Shown here: positions 22,001 to 30,757 of the stretch, piece after piece
Layout: each line of letters begins with the position of its first letter
How positions within the stretch are numbered: the first letter of the stretch is position 1
From: a virus
Length of the DNA: 39,002 nucleotides
Strand: one strand, 5' to 3'
IMG/VR virus record: IMGVR_UViG_3300010883_000113
Coordinates: 1-39,002 of that record
Program-made: the position numbers and the translations under genes
The notes under the pieces: model-generated
Told to the model about the DNA's origin: nothing
What the model saw: only the letters and a program-made list of their open reading frames with translations
Database searches by the model: none

Positions 22001-25000
22001 TTCAAGATGTTTTTGATTTCAGACCTACAGTTGAAAATATAGCTGGTACTTCTACAACTCTGGCTACCGATGATGAAATTACTGCAAAATCATTTGACTT
22101 CTTTCATAGACAGTTTGATGGAACAGGCTCTTCACCAATAGATTCTCCTAAACCAGATAGTTTACTTCAAGCAGACTTTGAATTTTTTCTTGGTAAAAGA
22201 GCTTCGTTATACATGAATGAACTTGGAAATTTTAACTTGGTTGAAGGTGTATCTAGTGAAGAACCTAAGTTACCAAAAGAACATACTAATGCTATGAAAT
22301 TGGCAGATTTTATTATTCCACCATTTACATTTTCTCCACAAGATGTAGGTATTAATAGGTATAACACTCAACGATTTACAATGGAAGATATTGGTAGATT
22401 ACAAAAGCGAGTAGAAAATGTTGAATACTATACTGCATTAAGCCTCTTAGAAAGAGATGCTGAAAGTTTTGAAATTACAGATTCAAATGGACTTAATAGA
22501 TTTAAGTCTGGTTTTATTGTAGATAACTTTGGTGGACATAAAGTTGGTGATGTTCAACATAAAGATTATAATATTGCAATGGATATGCAACTAAATGAAG
22601 CACGTCCAAAAGCTATCATGAGAAATGCTGGATTGATGGAAAGTGTATCGTCAGATACAGCTAGGAGTGCAGTAGGTTATCAAAAAACTGGTGACCTTAT
22701 TACTTTACCATATACTGAAGTAGAATTTGCAAAACAACAATATGCAACTAGAACTGAAAATCTGTGGCCTCATTATCAAGCTTCTTACGTTGGTAATGTT
22801 ACACTAACTCCTTCTAGTGATGAGTGGTTTGAGACTGAAGTTGCTCCACCACTTATTATTAATGTTGATGGAAACTTTGATACTGTATTAGCAGAAAATA
22901 AAAATTCTATTGGAACTGTTTGGAACGCATGGGAAACTCAATGGAGTGGTGTGATAGGTACAACTATAACAAATACCAATACTGGAAATGGTACGGTTGT
23001 TAGAAGTGTTCAAACTACTAGAACTGATTTAACAAGAACAGGTCTAAGGACAGATGTGGTTGAAAAGATTGATGAAGAATCTCAAGGAAGTCGAATTATA
23101 TCTAGAGCACTTATTCCTTTTGTAAGGTCTAGAAAAATTAGTTTTGTTGCAGAGTGTATGAAACCTAAGACACGCGTATATCCATTCTTTGATAATGTTG
23201 CTGTTACTAATTTTACTACACCATTAGAAGCAGGATTTACGGATACTGATGTTGTCGCAGCTGGTGGTGCTTTATTGACTGATGGAGCAGGTACGGTCAA
23301 AGGAACATTCGAGATTCCAGATTATAAATTTGTAGGTCAAGAAGGTGTTCCAAAATTTAGAACTGGCGAACTTGAATTTAGACTTACCTCATCAGATGAT
23401 AACACTAAGACAGGTGTTAGCACGTTTGCTGTGGCCATGTATTATGCAATGGGTATTTTAAATACTGAGCAAGAAAGTATTATTGCAACAAGAAATGCTG
23501 AAGTTGTTAGGACTAATGCTAAACAAGATACAACAACTATTTCTAGTACAACATCACAAGCAATTATAAGAACTCAATCTGATGACAATGATGATAATGA
23601 TTCAGGCGATGGAACTTCTAGTGATGGTGCCGGTGATGATACGGATGATGATGGTGATGATGATGATCCGTTGGCGCAAACTTTTGTAGTTGCCCAAGGT
23701 GGACTTGGTAAAAATGGTGGATTTTGTACATCTGTAGAATTGTTCTTTTCTTCAAAAGATGCAAATTTACCAGCATGGGTTGAATTAAGAAATGTTGTGA
23801 ATGGTTTTCCTGGCCCTAAGATTCTTCCTTTTGGTAGAAAAGTTTTACCTTCAAACGAAATTAATGTAGATAATGTTACTGGAGCTGCTGCTACTAAGTT
23901 TACATTCCCATCACCTGTATATTTACAGCCTGGTGTAGAATATTGTTTTGTTGCAAGAACAGCTAGTTTGGAATATAACGCTTGGATTTCTAGATTGGGT
24001 GAAATAGACGTATCTGGTTCTAATCGATTAGTATCTAAACAACCAAGTTTAGGTGTATTATTTAAATCTCAAAACAACAGAGCTTGGAGCCCTAGTGTAA
24101 CTGAAGATTTAAAATTTACAGCATATCGAGCTAAGTTTGATATTAATTCACAGGGTGTAGTTACTTTACAAAACAAAGCTCTTGATGAATTAAGGTTAGG
24201 AAGAAATCCTATTACTTTAACAAACAGTTCAGCTGTTGTTCAAATAGCTCATGCAGATCATGGTATGTATTCTACTAGTAATAATGTAACTCTTTCTAAT
24301 ATTAGTTCTGGTATATCAACTACACTAGTAACTACAATTTCAGCTACAGATAATACTTTAGCCCTAACCTCTAATACTGGGTTTCCAACAAGTGGAACAG
24401 TTCATCTAAAAATTGCTAATGAGATTTTATCTGGAACTATTTCTGGTACAAGTGTTACTAGTATTACAAGAGCTCAGGATGGTACAACAGCTTCTGCTCA
24501 CACAGCAAGTACAATTATAGAACTTTATATGATCCAAAGTGTTCCTCTAACAGAATTAAATAAGACACATACTGCTATTGCGAATATTGAAATGAACTCA
24601 TATACAATAACTTCTACAACATCCGCTTCAATTTCTGGAGATAGTGATACTGCTGAAGTTGGTGGTACAGCAGTAAAAGCTTCAGAGAACTATAGATATG
24701 AATTAGTTAAACCTATGGTTAGTTATATGGAGATGGAAAAAACTAATCTAACAACAAAGATTAGATCAACTACTGGAACAAGTCCATCTGGTAATGAAAC
24801 ACCATTTGTTACACAAACAAGTTCTACTGCTGAATCTTTAGAACTTAATGAAAACTTTGATTTTGATTCTTGTAAAATTGTAGCTTCTCAAGTTAATGAA
24901 ACAAATGAAATGTCTTCTAATAAGTCTGTATTTTTAGATGTCACTATAAGTAGTTTGACGGATGTATTGTCTCCTGTGATTGATACGGAGAGAATGTCAT

Positions 25001-25479
25001 TATTTACTGTTGCAAATCAGATTAATAATATAGACTCATCTTCAGATGTTTTTCCAACAAGTAAGTATATACCTATGACTGCTCCAGATGGAGATCACAA
25101 TGCATGTATATATGTAACTAAAAAAGTTGTATTAGAAAATCCAGCAACTGCTATTAAAGTTATATTTTCTGGTCACAAACACTCATCAGCTGAGATTAAG
25201 GTGTTGTTTAAGACTTTGAGAACAGATGATGCTTCTGATTTTGATGATTTAAGTTATACATTTATGAATACGGATGGAAGTCCAGATACCTCAGTCGATA
25301 GCTCAGCTGATAAATCAGATTTTCAAGAATACAAATATACTGCTGGTGTAACAGATGATGGTATTGGAACTCCATTAGACTCCTTTATACAATTTGCAAT
25401 TAAAATTGTAATTCAAGGTACAAACGCTGCAGAACCCCCTAGACTAAAAGACTTTAGGGCGATTGCGTTGTCGACATGA
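19072..25479 (+). CDS. giant DUF4815-type virion protein (2135 aa)
   Basis: The N-terminus (YFDDFDNNANYNRVLFRPGFAV fold region, here in part YFDDFDNNANYNRVLFRPG; QARELTTLQSILQDQIEQHG) is the DUF4815 domain of large T4-like marine-phage tail proteins that occupy the gp9/gp10 position. Repeats of the form GEKIT-x(3)-S-x-A-x-A follow (about 520-580 and 820-880), with one LNGTD-like repeat at N600. An Asp-rich linker lies at about 1504-1532, and then DPLAQTFVV begins a beta domain with PAWVELRNVVNGFPGPK and PVYLQPGVEYCFVARTAS, usual in this family. The likely role is connecting baseplate to fibres. Its stop overlaps the next ATG. Confidence 0.82.
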   Translation: MAQITDLNVAPYFDDFDNNANYNRVLFRPGFAVQARELTTLQSILQDQIEQHGNHMFKEGAMVIPGQFSLISGIEFVRLENTFSSETINIDQYLNVSTPTLITGSTSGVSAKVIGVTPASTTENPILHVQYQDSGTNGSDVRFLAGENITSNTSITHTTSYAASVASGQVQTGTGHVSTGFAANVEEGVYYVRGNFVRCAKQRIIIDFNNTRANARIGFNISETVETPETETTLLDNATGSSNFAAKGAHRLKITLSLVQLPLGSTNDSSFIQLSEVVNGVQVMEARFTDYSIVGESMARRTFDESGNYTVRPFQFTLSECLDTVIKGKDFAGAFQGKKLTNDGVVPSSDLLTLNISSGKAYIKGFELEKISATFRDIKKSRDFQTVNAGITNFQIGNFAKVTNMFGTPDITFVSGESTAYKTITLFDESISTRGTANGNPVGAARPRSIQYRSGTAGNTDAVYDVFLWDVRPFTKVTLSGTPSPLLTGNHSNGGVKVTGVTSGATGFVFSAHTTADLLYLTNVIGAFTLGEKITASDSQETGQIVENVGNADLTITDFTTHKFADARSLVMEDADAGQNFTADLVLEVVKGDVSQLTMNGTDANSTDENDNIVLEADNSTTLALEGRKESKLFDSDKNVSIFKLPKKGIKTLLTASNAGATDSQLTIRRQFIGVTNSSGAISFAAGSNETFLGFAEKDYTLSVLTAGSGGSANQGDIVSISGKISGTGTPSITITDNSLLASAAKVKLTATILKTSVNQRIKTTNLMKSVLVSTGVTDAYGTRPGDAEISLGRADVFKVVAVYDSESTSVNAITPEISLTLIDGSFTRGEKITGSSSIARARIIDTSSPMSYVLTDGFGAKDFIVGDIITGQSSGATATVASVTAGSKVITSNYVLDTGQRDNYYDIARIIRKPGVAKPLGKLRIVFDFFAHSAGQFFSVDSYTDVAGQMGYANIPSYTATRVDPDEPEPSGVFPLQDVFDFRPTVENIAGTSTTLATDDEITAKSFDFFHRQFDGTGSSPIDSPKPDSLLQADFEFFLGKRASLYMNELGNFNLVEGVSSEEPKLPKEHTNAMKLADFIIPPFTFSPQDVGINRYNTQRFTMEDIGRLQKRVENVEYYTALSLLERDAESFEITDSNGLNRFKSGFIVDNFGGHKVGDVQHKDYNIAMDMQLNEARPKAIMRNAGLMESVSSDTARSAVGYQKTGDLITLPYTEVEFAKQQYATRTENLWPHYQASYVGNVTLTPSSDEWFETEVAPPLIINVDGNFDTVLAENKNSIGTVWNAWETQWSGVIGTTITNTNTGNGTVVRSVQTTRTDLTRTGLRTDVVEKIDEESQGSRIISRALIPFVRSRKISFVAECMKPKTRVYPFFDNVAVTNFTTPLEAGFTDTDVVAAGGALLTDGAGTVKGTFEIPDYKFVGQEGVPKFRTGELEFRLTSSDDNTKTGVSTFAVAMYYAMGILNTEQESIIATRNAEVVRTNAKQDTTTISSTTSQAIIRTQSDDNDDNDSGDGTSSDGAGDDTDDDGDDDDPLAQTFVVAQGGLGKNGGFCTSVELFFSSKDANLPAWVELRNVVNGFPGPKILPFGRKVLPSNEINVDNVTGAAATKFTFPSPVYLQPGVEYCFVARTASLEYNAWISRLGEIDVSGSNRLVSKQPSLGVLFKSQNNRAWSPSVTEDLKFTAYRAKFDINSQGVVTLQNKALDELRLGRNPITLTNSSAVVQIAHADHGMYSTSNNVTLSNISSGISTTLVTTISATDNTLALTSNTGFPTSGTVHLKIANEILSGTISGTSVTSITRAQDGTTASAHTASTIIELYMIQSVPLTELNKTHTAIANIEMNSYTITSTTSASISGDSDTAEVGGTAVKASENYRYELVKPMVSYMEMEKTNLTTKIRSTTGTSPSGNETPFVTQTSSTAESLELNENFDFDSCKIVASQVNETNEMSSNKSVFLDVTISSLTDVLSPVIDTERMSLFTVANQINNIDSSSDVFPTSKYIPMTAPDGDHNACIYVTKKVVLENPATAIKVIFSGHKHSSAEIKVLFKTLRTDDASDFDDLSYTFMNTDGSPDTSVDSSADKSDFQEYKYTAGVTDDGIGTPLDSFIQFAIKIVIQGTNAAEPPRLKDFRAIALST

Positions 25480-25715
25480 TTATGTCTAAGAAAGGACAAA
25501 TCCCAGTAGAAGGCAACTCAAGTCTTGTAAGGGATGCTCGTTCTCATGGCATTATCAATACTAACAAAACTGCATATGAAAGAGCTGTTAAAAGAGCAAC
25601 AGATGCACAAGAACAAAGAGATGAAATAAGGGCTGCTTCAAGAGAGATAAATAGTTTAAAGTCGGAGATGCACGAAATCAAAGCTTTGTTAGAAATATTA
25701 GTGAGTAAAGAATAA
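25476..25715 (+). CDS. small coiled-coil virion-associated protein (79 aa)
   Basis: A 79-aa charged protein. Residues 1-30 are flexible (MSKKGQIPVEGNSSLVRDAR), and residues 32-79 form a long helix with heptad-like hydrophobics (AYERAVKRATDAQEQRDEI; EINSLKSEMHEIKALLEILV), hence a coiled coil. It sits between two fibre-like virion genes with an ATGA overlap upstream and a TAATG overlap downstream, so it may be an oligomerisation or assembly partner for one of them. An ATG two codons in (25482) is an alternative start. Exact function unknown. Confidence 0.7.
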   Translation: MIMSKKGQIPVEGNSSLVRDARSHGIINTNKTAYERAVKRATDAQEQRDEIRAASREINSLKSEMHEIKALLEILVSKE

Positions 25716-26950
25716 TGGCAATATCAGCAAATCAAATCGGTACTAATAATACACTTGAACAATTTAGGGTTCAGTTTAATAATCTTCAATCTGATGTTCA
25801 AGGCCTTGAATCTGGTACACTAAACTATACTGCTATATCAGCAACAAGTGGTTCATTTGGATCGTTAACCGTTACAGGTACATTTGCTGTTGCTACATTT
25901 GCTATTAACGGTAACACCTTAACTTTTGAAGGTGCAACTGCTGATGCATTTGAAACCTCAGTTGTTGCAACTGATCCTACTGCTGATAGAACTATTACCA
26001 TTCCAGATTTATCTGGTACTATAGCATTACAAGGACAAAATGTTCTTGTAGCTGATGATGGATTGATTGGTTCTTCTTCAAAAAATAATGCTATTGCAAT
26101 TTCATCTGTTGGTGTTATTACAGTATCTTCAACGACAGACTCAACATCATCAACAACTGGAGCGTTAAAAGTTCATTCTATTGGTGTGGCAGATGATATG
26201 TTTATTGGTGACAACCTTACTGTTCTTGGTGACTTAGATGTTGGTGGTGCAATTACTGGTGCATTGAATGATGCTGTCCTTTTAAATGGAACAGACGGAA
26301 ACTCAGCAAATGCTGGTGATGGGATAGTACAAAATACAGCTGCGAATGAAAATGATTCAATCGTATACGAAGATTCTACTGGAGATGTTTTTCAATATAA
26401 TTATCTTCCAGAATTAGATATTGAATTGCAGTCACGCTCTAGAGTTGATTTATCAAATGGTGAAGAAAGTTCATTCTTACTTAATGAACTTTATGGTGGA
26501 GCAATTCTTTTTGAAGAAGCTACAGAAGATACATTGTTAACAGGAGCTGTTAATGATTTTGTTATTCAAGGAACTGCAGCTTTAGATTCTACTTTATCAG
26601 TTAAAGGAGCAACAACATTCACTTCTACTGAAAAATTCCCTGTAAGAAAAGAAGATGGAATAAGTTCTATCATAGTAGATGGACATAATGATTCAAAATT
26701 AACTTTAAATACTGCCGCAGATAGTGACGATGAAATTATAATAGAAGATGGTAATGGCCCAAGTGGAGTTCTTTTACTTGAAGATAATGCAGTTGAAAGT
26801 GGTGATCAATTATCAACAAACTCAGACGTTATTCTTCTAGAAGATGCTGTATTTCTTCATAGTGGTGTTATCCAACAAACTCTAAATATCTTTTCATCTA
26901 GGGGGGTTTTACTAAAAGGCCTTGTTGGATTTGATAGCCAAGGGATTTAA
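25715..26950 (+). CDS. tail-fibre-like virion protein (411 aa)
   Basis: The N-terminus MAISANQIGTNNTLEQFRVQFNN (begins MAISANQIGTNNTLEQF) is a helical neck. It is followed by fibre-style beta repeats (TSGSFGSLTVTGTFAVATF; TIPDLSGTIALQGQN; FIGDNLTVLGDLDVGGAITG), common in phage tail fibres. From residue 186 it carries the repeat VLLNGTDGNSANAGDGI (N191) and the LEDG-type strands (EIIIEDGNGPSGVLLLEDN; DVILLEDAVF) that also occur in the 1709-aa protein. No chaperone or receptor-binding domain is evident at the C-terminus, which ends GLVGFDSQGI. Confidence 0.7.
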   Translation: MAISANQIGTNNTLEQFRVQFNNLQSDVQGLESGTLNYTAISATSGSFGSLTVTGTFAVATFAINGNTLTFEGATADAFETSVVATDPTADRTITIPDLSGTIALQGQNVLVADDGLIGSSSKNNAIAISSVGVITVSSTTDSTSSTTGALKVHSIGVADDMFIGDNLTVLGDLDVGGAITGALNDAVLLNGTDGNSANAGDGIVQNTAANENDSIVYEDSTGDVFQYNYLPELDIELQSRSRVDLSNGEESSFLLNELYGGAILFEEATEDTLLTGAVNDFVIQGTAALDSTLSVKGATTFTSTEKFPVRKEDGISSIIVDGHNDSKLTLNTAADSDDEIIIEDGNGPSGVLLLEDNAVESGDQLSTNSDVILLEDAVFLHSGVIQQTLNIFSSRGVLLKGLVGFDSQGI

Positions 26951-26953
26951 TTT

Positions 26954-27943
26954 ATGACATCAAGAGTACCTTTATATTACGATTCTGGATCGATCAGAGA
27001 ATTTACTGCTGATGAAATTACTGAGTATGTAACTCAAACCATTTTTCAATATGGTTCTGCTCCTACATCTGTGTTAACGGTTGTTTCTAGTAATGGAGCA
27101 GGGATTGCAGCATTATCTGATACTCGTACACAAGCAGGTGCAGCTTCAAATAGTGATGGTAACGAAAGTGGAACTGTGGCAGCTGCCGACTTTGTGATAG
27201 AGAGTTCTACTGCTGAACCAGCAACCGTAACTGTTGCATATGATAAAATTAATTTAGCACATACAAGTATAACGGTACAGGCAGATACAAACAGTATTAA
27301 ATTTCCAGTATACTATGATGGAAGTGGTGGAATTAGGTCTATGTCACAAACTGATTTCTTAGATACATTTGGAAAGCCTGCAATCGATTTATTAGTTGCT
27401 GGAACAGAGAGTGCAAGTACAGCGGGAACATATTCAATTAGTACATCAGCAACTGCTACTAATTATACTGAAGTATCTGATGGTTCTGGTGGCACAGCTA
27501 TATTCTTAGATACAAGAGCAAATGTTGGTGCATATGCAGCTAGTGGTATCCCAGAGACACTTGATCAACCAACTACAATTACATCATATTATTTACATCG
27601 TAGAAATCCAGTTGATAATAGTCCTTCTAAAGATATGTTGTATATCGATGGCGATAGTAATTTAAAAGAGTTTACGGAGGGTGAAATAGAAGCATTATTA
27701 GCCAATGGTGTTCGACATTTAGCTTCAGATGCCTCTGCTGGTTATAAGATTGGATATAGTATGGCAACAAGTGGAACTGGAAGCACTCGTGGTTCTGCTG
27801 TAGTTAATACAAAACTAGATGGTTCTGGTAACTATCAAACACGAAATGTTGGTTCTGGAAGTAACCAATATAGATCGCAAGAATTTCCTAATGGTACAGC
27901 ACAAACTATTACGACATCAAACTTACGAATTACAAAATCATAA
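26954..27943 (+). CDS. virion structural protein with three internal repeats (329 aa)
   Basis: The sequence contains three copies of a motif spaced about 110 residues apart: PLYYDSGSIREFTADEI (from residue 6), PVYYDGSGGIRSMSQTDF (from 118) and MLYIDGDSNLKEFTEGEI (from 228). These point to three related beta/alpha domains arisen by duplication. The intervening parts are Ser/Thr/Ala-rich. No T4 equivalent is evident; similar short-repeat proteins occur near tail fibres in marine myoviruses. Role in the fibre or baseplate periphery is inferred from location. It starts 3 bp after the previous stop. Confidence 0.7.
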   Translation: MTSRVPLYYDSGSIREFTADEITEYVTQTIFQYGSAPTSVLTVVSSNGAGIAALSDTRTQAGAASNSDGNESGTVAAADFVIESSTAEPATVTVAYDKINLAHTSITVQADTNSIKFPVYYDGSGGIRSMSQTDFLDTFGKPAIDLLVAGTESASTAGTYSISTSATATNYTEVSDGSGGTAIFLDTRANVGAYAASGIPETLDQPTTITSYYLHRRNPVDNSPSKDMLYIDGDSNLKEFTEGEIEALLANGVRHLASDASAGYKIGYSMATSGTGSTRGSAVVNTKLDGSGNYQTRNVGSGSNQYRSQEFPNGTAQTITTSNLRITKS

Positions 27944-27946
27944 ATA
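27939..27946 (+). promoter_or_regulatory. near-consensus late promoter (CATAAATA)
   Basis: One mismatch from TATAAATA, overlapping the stop codon of the 329-aa gene, 17 bp before the ATG at 27964 with AGGAG between. The spacing equals the other late promoters. It could drive the 184-aa gene and the modification cluster behind it. Confidence 0.55.
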
Positions 27947-27963
27947 GAAGGACAGGAGTAAAC

Positions 27964-28518
27964 ATGGCTGCAATATTTACAAATAGGATCGTAGATGCTT
28001 TCTACACAAATCCAGAGTTAGATACAATAGAAGTTGTTTATGCTCAGGTTGTTCCAGGCGAAGATATGACAGGCATAGATGTCGAACGCTTAGGTGCATT
28101 TGACGTAAAAACTCGTCCAGTTTCACATTGGGTAACGGTTGATCCAGATGATTGGCAATATCAAGAATTAACTAAAGAAATTTCTATAGAAAGAATTGAT
28201 AACCGAACTATAGAAATTAACGAAGGTAATCGAACACGATTTGTAGAATCATTTCAAAGATATGCAGCTGAACAAGGTTGGAGTCAAAATCCAACGATGC
28301 CAGCTGAAATCGTTACAAGTAGTTTGGATGATTTAATTTTTAATTTTGATGAGAGTCATCAAGAATCTAAAGAAGAATTGTTTAAAATAAAATTAGCACT
28401 TTTTGAAAAGGATGCTGTAAAAAATTCAGATGATAAGAAAGTTAAAGCTGATATCCGTAAAGCAACTACTCCATTAGAAGTGTTATCAATTTACTATTCA
28501 TTGCTACCAAAGAACTAA
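27964..28518 (+). CDS. protein of unknown function, late (184 aa)
   Basis: A 184-aa soluble acidic protein with clear AGGAG before the ATG. The N-terminal half is beta-rich (IEVVYAQVVPGEDMTGIDVE; VSHWVTVDPDDWQYQEL) and the C-terminal half helical and charged (SHQESKEELFKIKLALFEKDAV; LEVLSIYYSLLPKN). No family is recognised. It is the last gene of the virion-type block and the first after the near-consensus late promoter, so either a virion protein or an assembly factor is possible. Confidence 0.7.
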   Translation: MAAIFTNRIVDAFYTNPELDTIEVVYAQVVPGEDMTGIDVERLGAFDVKTRPVSHWVTVDPDDWQYQELTKEISIERIDNRTIEINEGNRTRFVESFQRYAAEQGWSQNPTMPAEIVTSSLDDLIFNFDESHQESKEELFKIKLALFEKDAVKNSDDKKVKADIRKATTPLEVLSIYYSLLPKN

Positions 28519-28529
28519 GAATTTATAAA

Positions 28530-28634
28530 ATGAGTATGAAAATATTTATGTACAGACTACGCTTTTTCTTTTCTCGATTTAAAAAACATCGGCAATATGA
28601 AGAAAAAGGTTATATTTATGAGGATAAAGATTAA
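28530..28634 (+). CDS. 34-aa basic micropeptide
   Basis: ATG at 28530, stop TAA at 28632-28634, 3 bp before the glycosyltransferase ATG. The product begins MSMKIFMYRLRFFFSRFKKH, an amphipathic basic segment, and ends in an acidic tail (EEKGYIYEDKD). No strong Shine-Dalgarno is present. It could be a membrane-associated peptide, a coupling leader for the downstream genes or, speculatively, a substrate for the radical SAM enzymes. The call rests on the tight fit in the gap. Confidence 0.4.
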   Translation: MSMKIFMYRLRFFFSRFKKHRQYEEKGYIYEDKD

Positions 28635-28637
28635 AAT

Positions 28638-29372
28638 ATGCTAAATATATTATGTGTGAGGTGGGGCGATAAGTATGATCACACCTATGTTGACAAATTA
28701 TTAAAACAAGTGAAGAACAACTGTTCTGTTCCTTTTAAATTCTATTGTTTAACAGACAACCCCCAAACAGACTATGATATACCCCTACCTAATATTTGGG
28801 ATAAACATTATATTCCAGAGAGAAATGCTTTCTGGGCTTACCGTAAATGCTATATGTTTAATGAAATGCATTTTCCACAAATAGGTGGTGATAATTTTTT
28901 ATATCTTGATCTGGATATTCTTATACATCAAGACTTAAAATATTTTAATGATCTTCCATATGGTAAACCTTACATAGTTCGCGGGTGGTGGAATGATATA
29001 GAAAATTGTAGAAAAAACTTTGGGAAGATTAAATCTACTCCATTAAATTCTTCTGTAATAAAATGGAACAGGGGTGAATTACTTAGAGTATATAATGATA
29101 TTGAAAAAAATGCTGAAGTAATATTTTTTACATATCCTACTATAGATAATTATTTTAATCATGCATGGTATAATCCTTGGAAAGAAGATGAGGGATATCT
29201 CAGAGGTTATCCAAAGGGAGATATTTATTCTTGGTATAAAGGTAATGTTTTTCCAGATGATATGGACGCTTGGAAATTAAGAAAAGATCACAAAATATGT
29301 CTATTTAATAATAGTGCTAATGGCGGAGATGAACATATGTATGATATTGCTGAACTGGATCACCTATGGTAG
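28638..29372 (+). CDS. GT-A fold glycosyltransferase (paralogue 1)
   Basis: A 244-aa protein opening with a nucleotide-binding strand (MLNILCVRWGDKYDHTYVDKL, quoted in part as NILCVRWGDKY), and containing the D-x-D metal/sugar-nucleotide motif YLDLDILI (D91, D93). It resembles small GT8/GT32-like glycosyltransferases encoded by marine phages. A later NHAWYNPWKED and YSWYKGNVFP contribute the acceptor side. It should transfer a sugar from a nucleotide donor, on a phage protein or host glycan. The homologue at 34016 has the same opening (VAVRIGDKYGPEY) and DxD. It overlaps the next gene by 7 bp. Confidence 0.78.
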   Translation: MLNILCVRWGDKYDHTYVDKLLKQVKNNCSVPFKFYCLTDNPQTDYDIPLPNIWDKHYIPERNAFWAYRKCYMFNEMHFPQIGGDNFLYLDLDILIHQDLKYFNDLPYGKPYIVRGWWNDIENCRKNFGKIKSTPLNSSVIKWNRGELLRVYNDIEKNAEVIFFTYPTIDNYFNHAWYNPWKEDEGYLRGYPKGDIYSWYKGNVFPDDMDAWKLRKDHKICLFNNSANGGDEHMYDIAELDHLW

Positions 29373-30028
29373 ATCATCTAAAATTTACACCAAGTACATT
29401 AAAAGATTGGATGCGTTCTTGGAGAGAAATAATGAAAGAACGTCCTTGGGCTGCTGATCGTGTGGGAAATTCATTTACAGAATCTCAATTAATTGGTAAG
29501 ATGTGGATAGCTGAAGAACTTAAAAAAATAGGTGGAACTAAACATGTTGCTTTGCTTGGGGGGTGGTTTGCTCATTTTACATGCTCACTTTTATTTGAAG
29601 AGGTTGGAGTGTCTACTGTCACAAATTTTGAAATTGATCATGATGCACACTTTATTAGTTTTAAATTTAATCGAAGATATAAAGAAGAAAAAAAGTATAG
29701 GTCTATTAGAAGAAATGTTATGACAATTGGTTTGAGTGGAGTTGAAACTTTTGAGAAAGTAAAAACTACTGAACCTCAATGGGATGTTGTTATAAATACT
29801 TCATGTGAACATATGTTTCCAATGAGAAAATTTAGAGAATTAAATCCACAGCTGAAAGATTGTTTATATGTGTTACACTCAACAGATGACGATCAGTATG
29901 ACGATCATATTAATTGTGTTGGTTCTCCACAGGAATTGGCAGATCAAGCTAACATAACCGACATAAAATTTATGGGAGAAAAAGTTCTTCCTAATGGTAT
30001 GAGAAGATTTATGGTTATAGGGAGATAA
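29366..30028 (+). CDS. Rossmann-fold (methyltransferase-like) protein
   Basis: A 220-aa protein. Residues 60-66 (HVALLGG) and the acidic residue after strand 2 (VTNFEIDHDAHF, about 85-96) resemble class I SAM-binding motifs I and II. DVVINTSCEHM fits the strand-4 motif and a conserved signature (TSCEHM) of a methyltransferase-like family frequent in marine phages. The glycine pattern of motif I is shorter than usual (LLGGW), so SAM binding is likely but not certain. Overlaps the glycosyltransferase by 7 bp and precedes the oxygenase by 3 bp. Confidence 0.65.
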   Translation: MVDHLKFTPSTLKDWMRSWREIMKERPWAADRVGNSFTESQLIGKMWIAEELKKIGGTKHVALLGGWFAHFTCSLLFEEVGVSTVTNFEIDHDAHFISFKFNRRYKEEKKYRSIRRNVMTIGLSGVETFEKVKTTEPQWDVVINTSCEHMFPMRKFRELNPQLKDCLYVLHSTDDDQYDDHINCVGSPQELADQANITDIKFMGEKVLPNGMRRFMVIGR

Positions 30029-30031
30029 TTA

Positions 30032-30757
30032 ATGCCTAATAATAAGAAACAAGCAATTATAGATTGGTGTAGGGATCAAGATATTTGGTATCTCAAGATG
30101 GATTTAGAAATACCAGAAGTTTGTATTGCTGAAGCACAAAAAGTTTATGACGAAGGTTTCTTTGTAGAACATCGTTATGGAAATGGTGGTGCCGGTGAAT
30201 GGTGTTCAGCTGCTCTTCATAGTTTTGTTAAAAAAGGTGAAGATAATGAAATGGGTTGGTATCACACAAAGAACCCTAGTGGTCATGGTCTTACTGAAGA
30301 GAGTGTTACATGGGGTTGGACTGAGATAGCTGAAATTGCTCCAGAGACTAAGAGATGGCTAGAAGATTTTCCACATAAACAGTATAGGCGATGTAGATTT
30401 ATGTTGTTGAAACCAGACGGTAGAATAGACAGGCATAATGACTCTAATGCAAAGCGAGTAGCTGAGGGTAGAAAGCGTAATCTAGCAGCTGCAATTAACC
30501 TTGCGTTCTATCAACCAAAAAATTGTTATCTACGAAGAGCAGATACAAAAGAAGAACTTCCTTTTGAAAACTGTACAGGGTTTTGGTTTGATAATGGAGT
30601 AGACCATGAAGCTCACAATCAATCAGATGAAAATCGTTTTCATTTTATTATTCATGGTGGAGATAATAAAGCTCGAAATGAGTTGATGGAACGATCTATT
30701 GTAAAACAATTTGGTAAGGATGTTCTAAGGGAAATAGATGTACATTCCAACTCTTGA
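30032..30757 (+). CDS. aspartyl/asparaginyl beta-hydroxylase-like 2OG-Fe(II) oxygenase
   Basis: A 241-aa protein with the Asp/Asn hydroxylase pattern: RRCRFMLLKPDGRIDRHNDSN region containing H135-x-D137 (RHNDSN), a strand AAAINLAFYQPKNCYL, then FDNGVDHEAHNQSDENRFHF with distal His192 or His195 and Arg202 for 2-oxoglutarate. These enzymes hydroxylate Asp/Asn side chains in proteins or free amino acids; here the substrate may be a phage protein or sugar/amino acid made by the cluster. The last 20 bp overlap the radical SAM gene. Confidence 0.8.
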   Translation: MPNNKKQAIIDWCRDQDIWYLKMDLEIPEVCIAEAQKVYDEGFFVEHRYGNGGAGEWCSAALHSFVKKGEDNEMGWYHTKNPSGHGLTEESVTWGWTEIAEIAPETKRWLEDFPHKQYRRCRFMLLKPDGRIDRHNDSNAKRVAEGRKRNLAAAINLAFYQPKNCYLRRADTKEELPFENCTGFWFDNGVDHEAHNQSDENRFHFIIHGGDNKARNELMERSIVKQFGKDVLREIDVHSNS

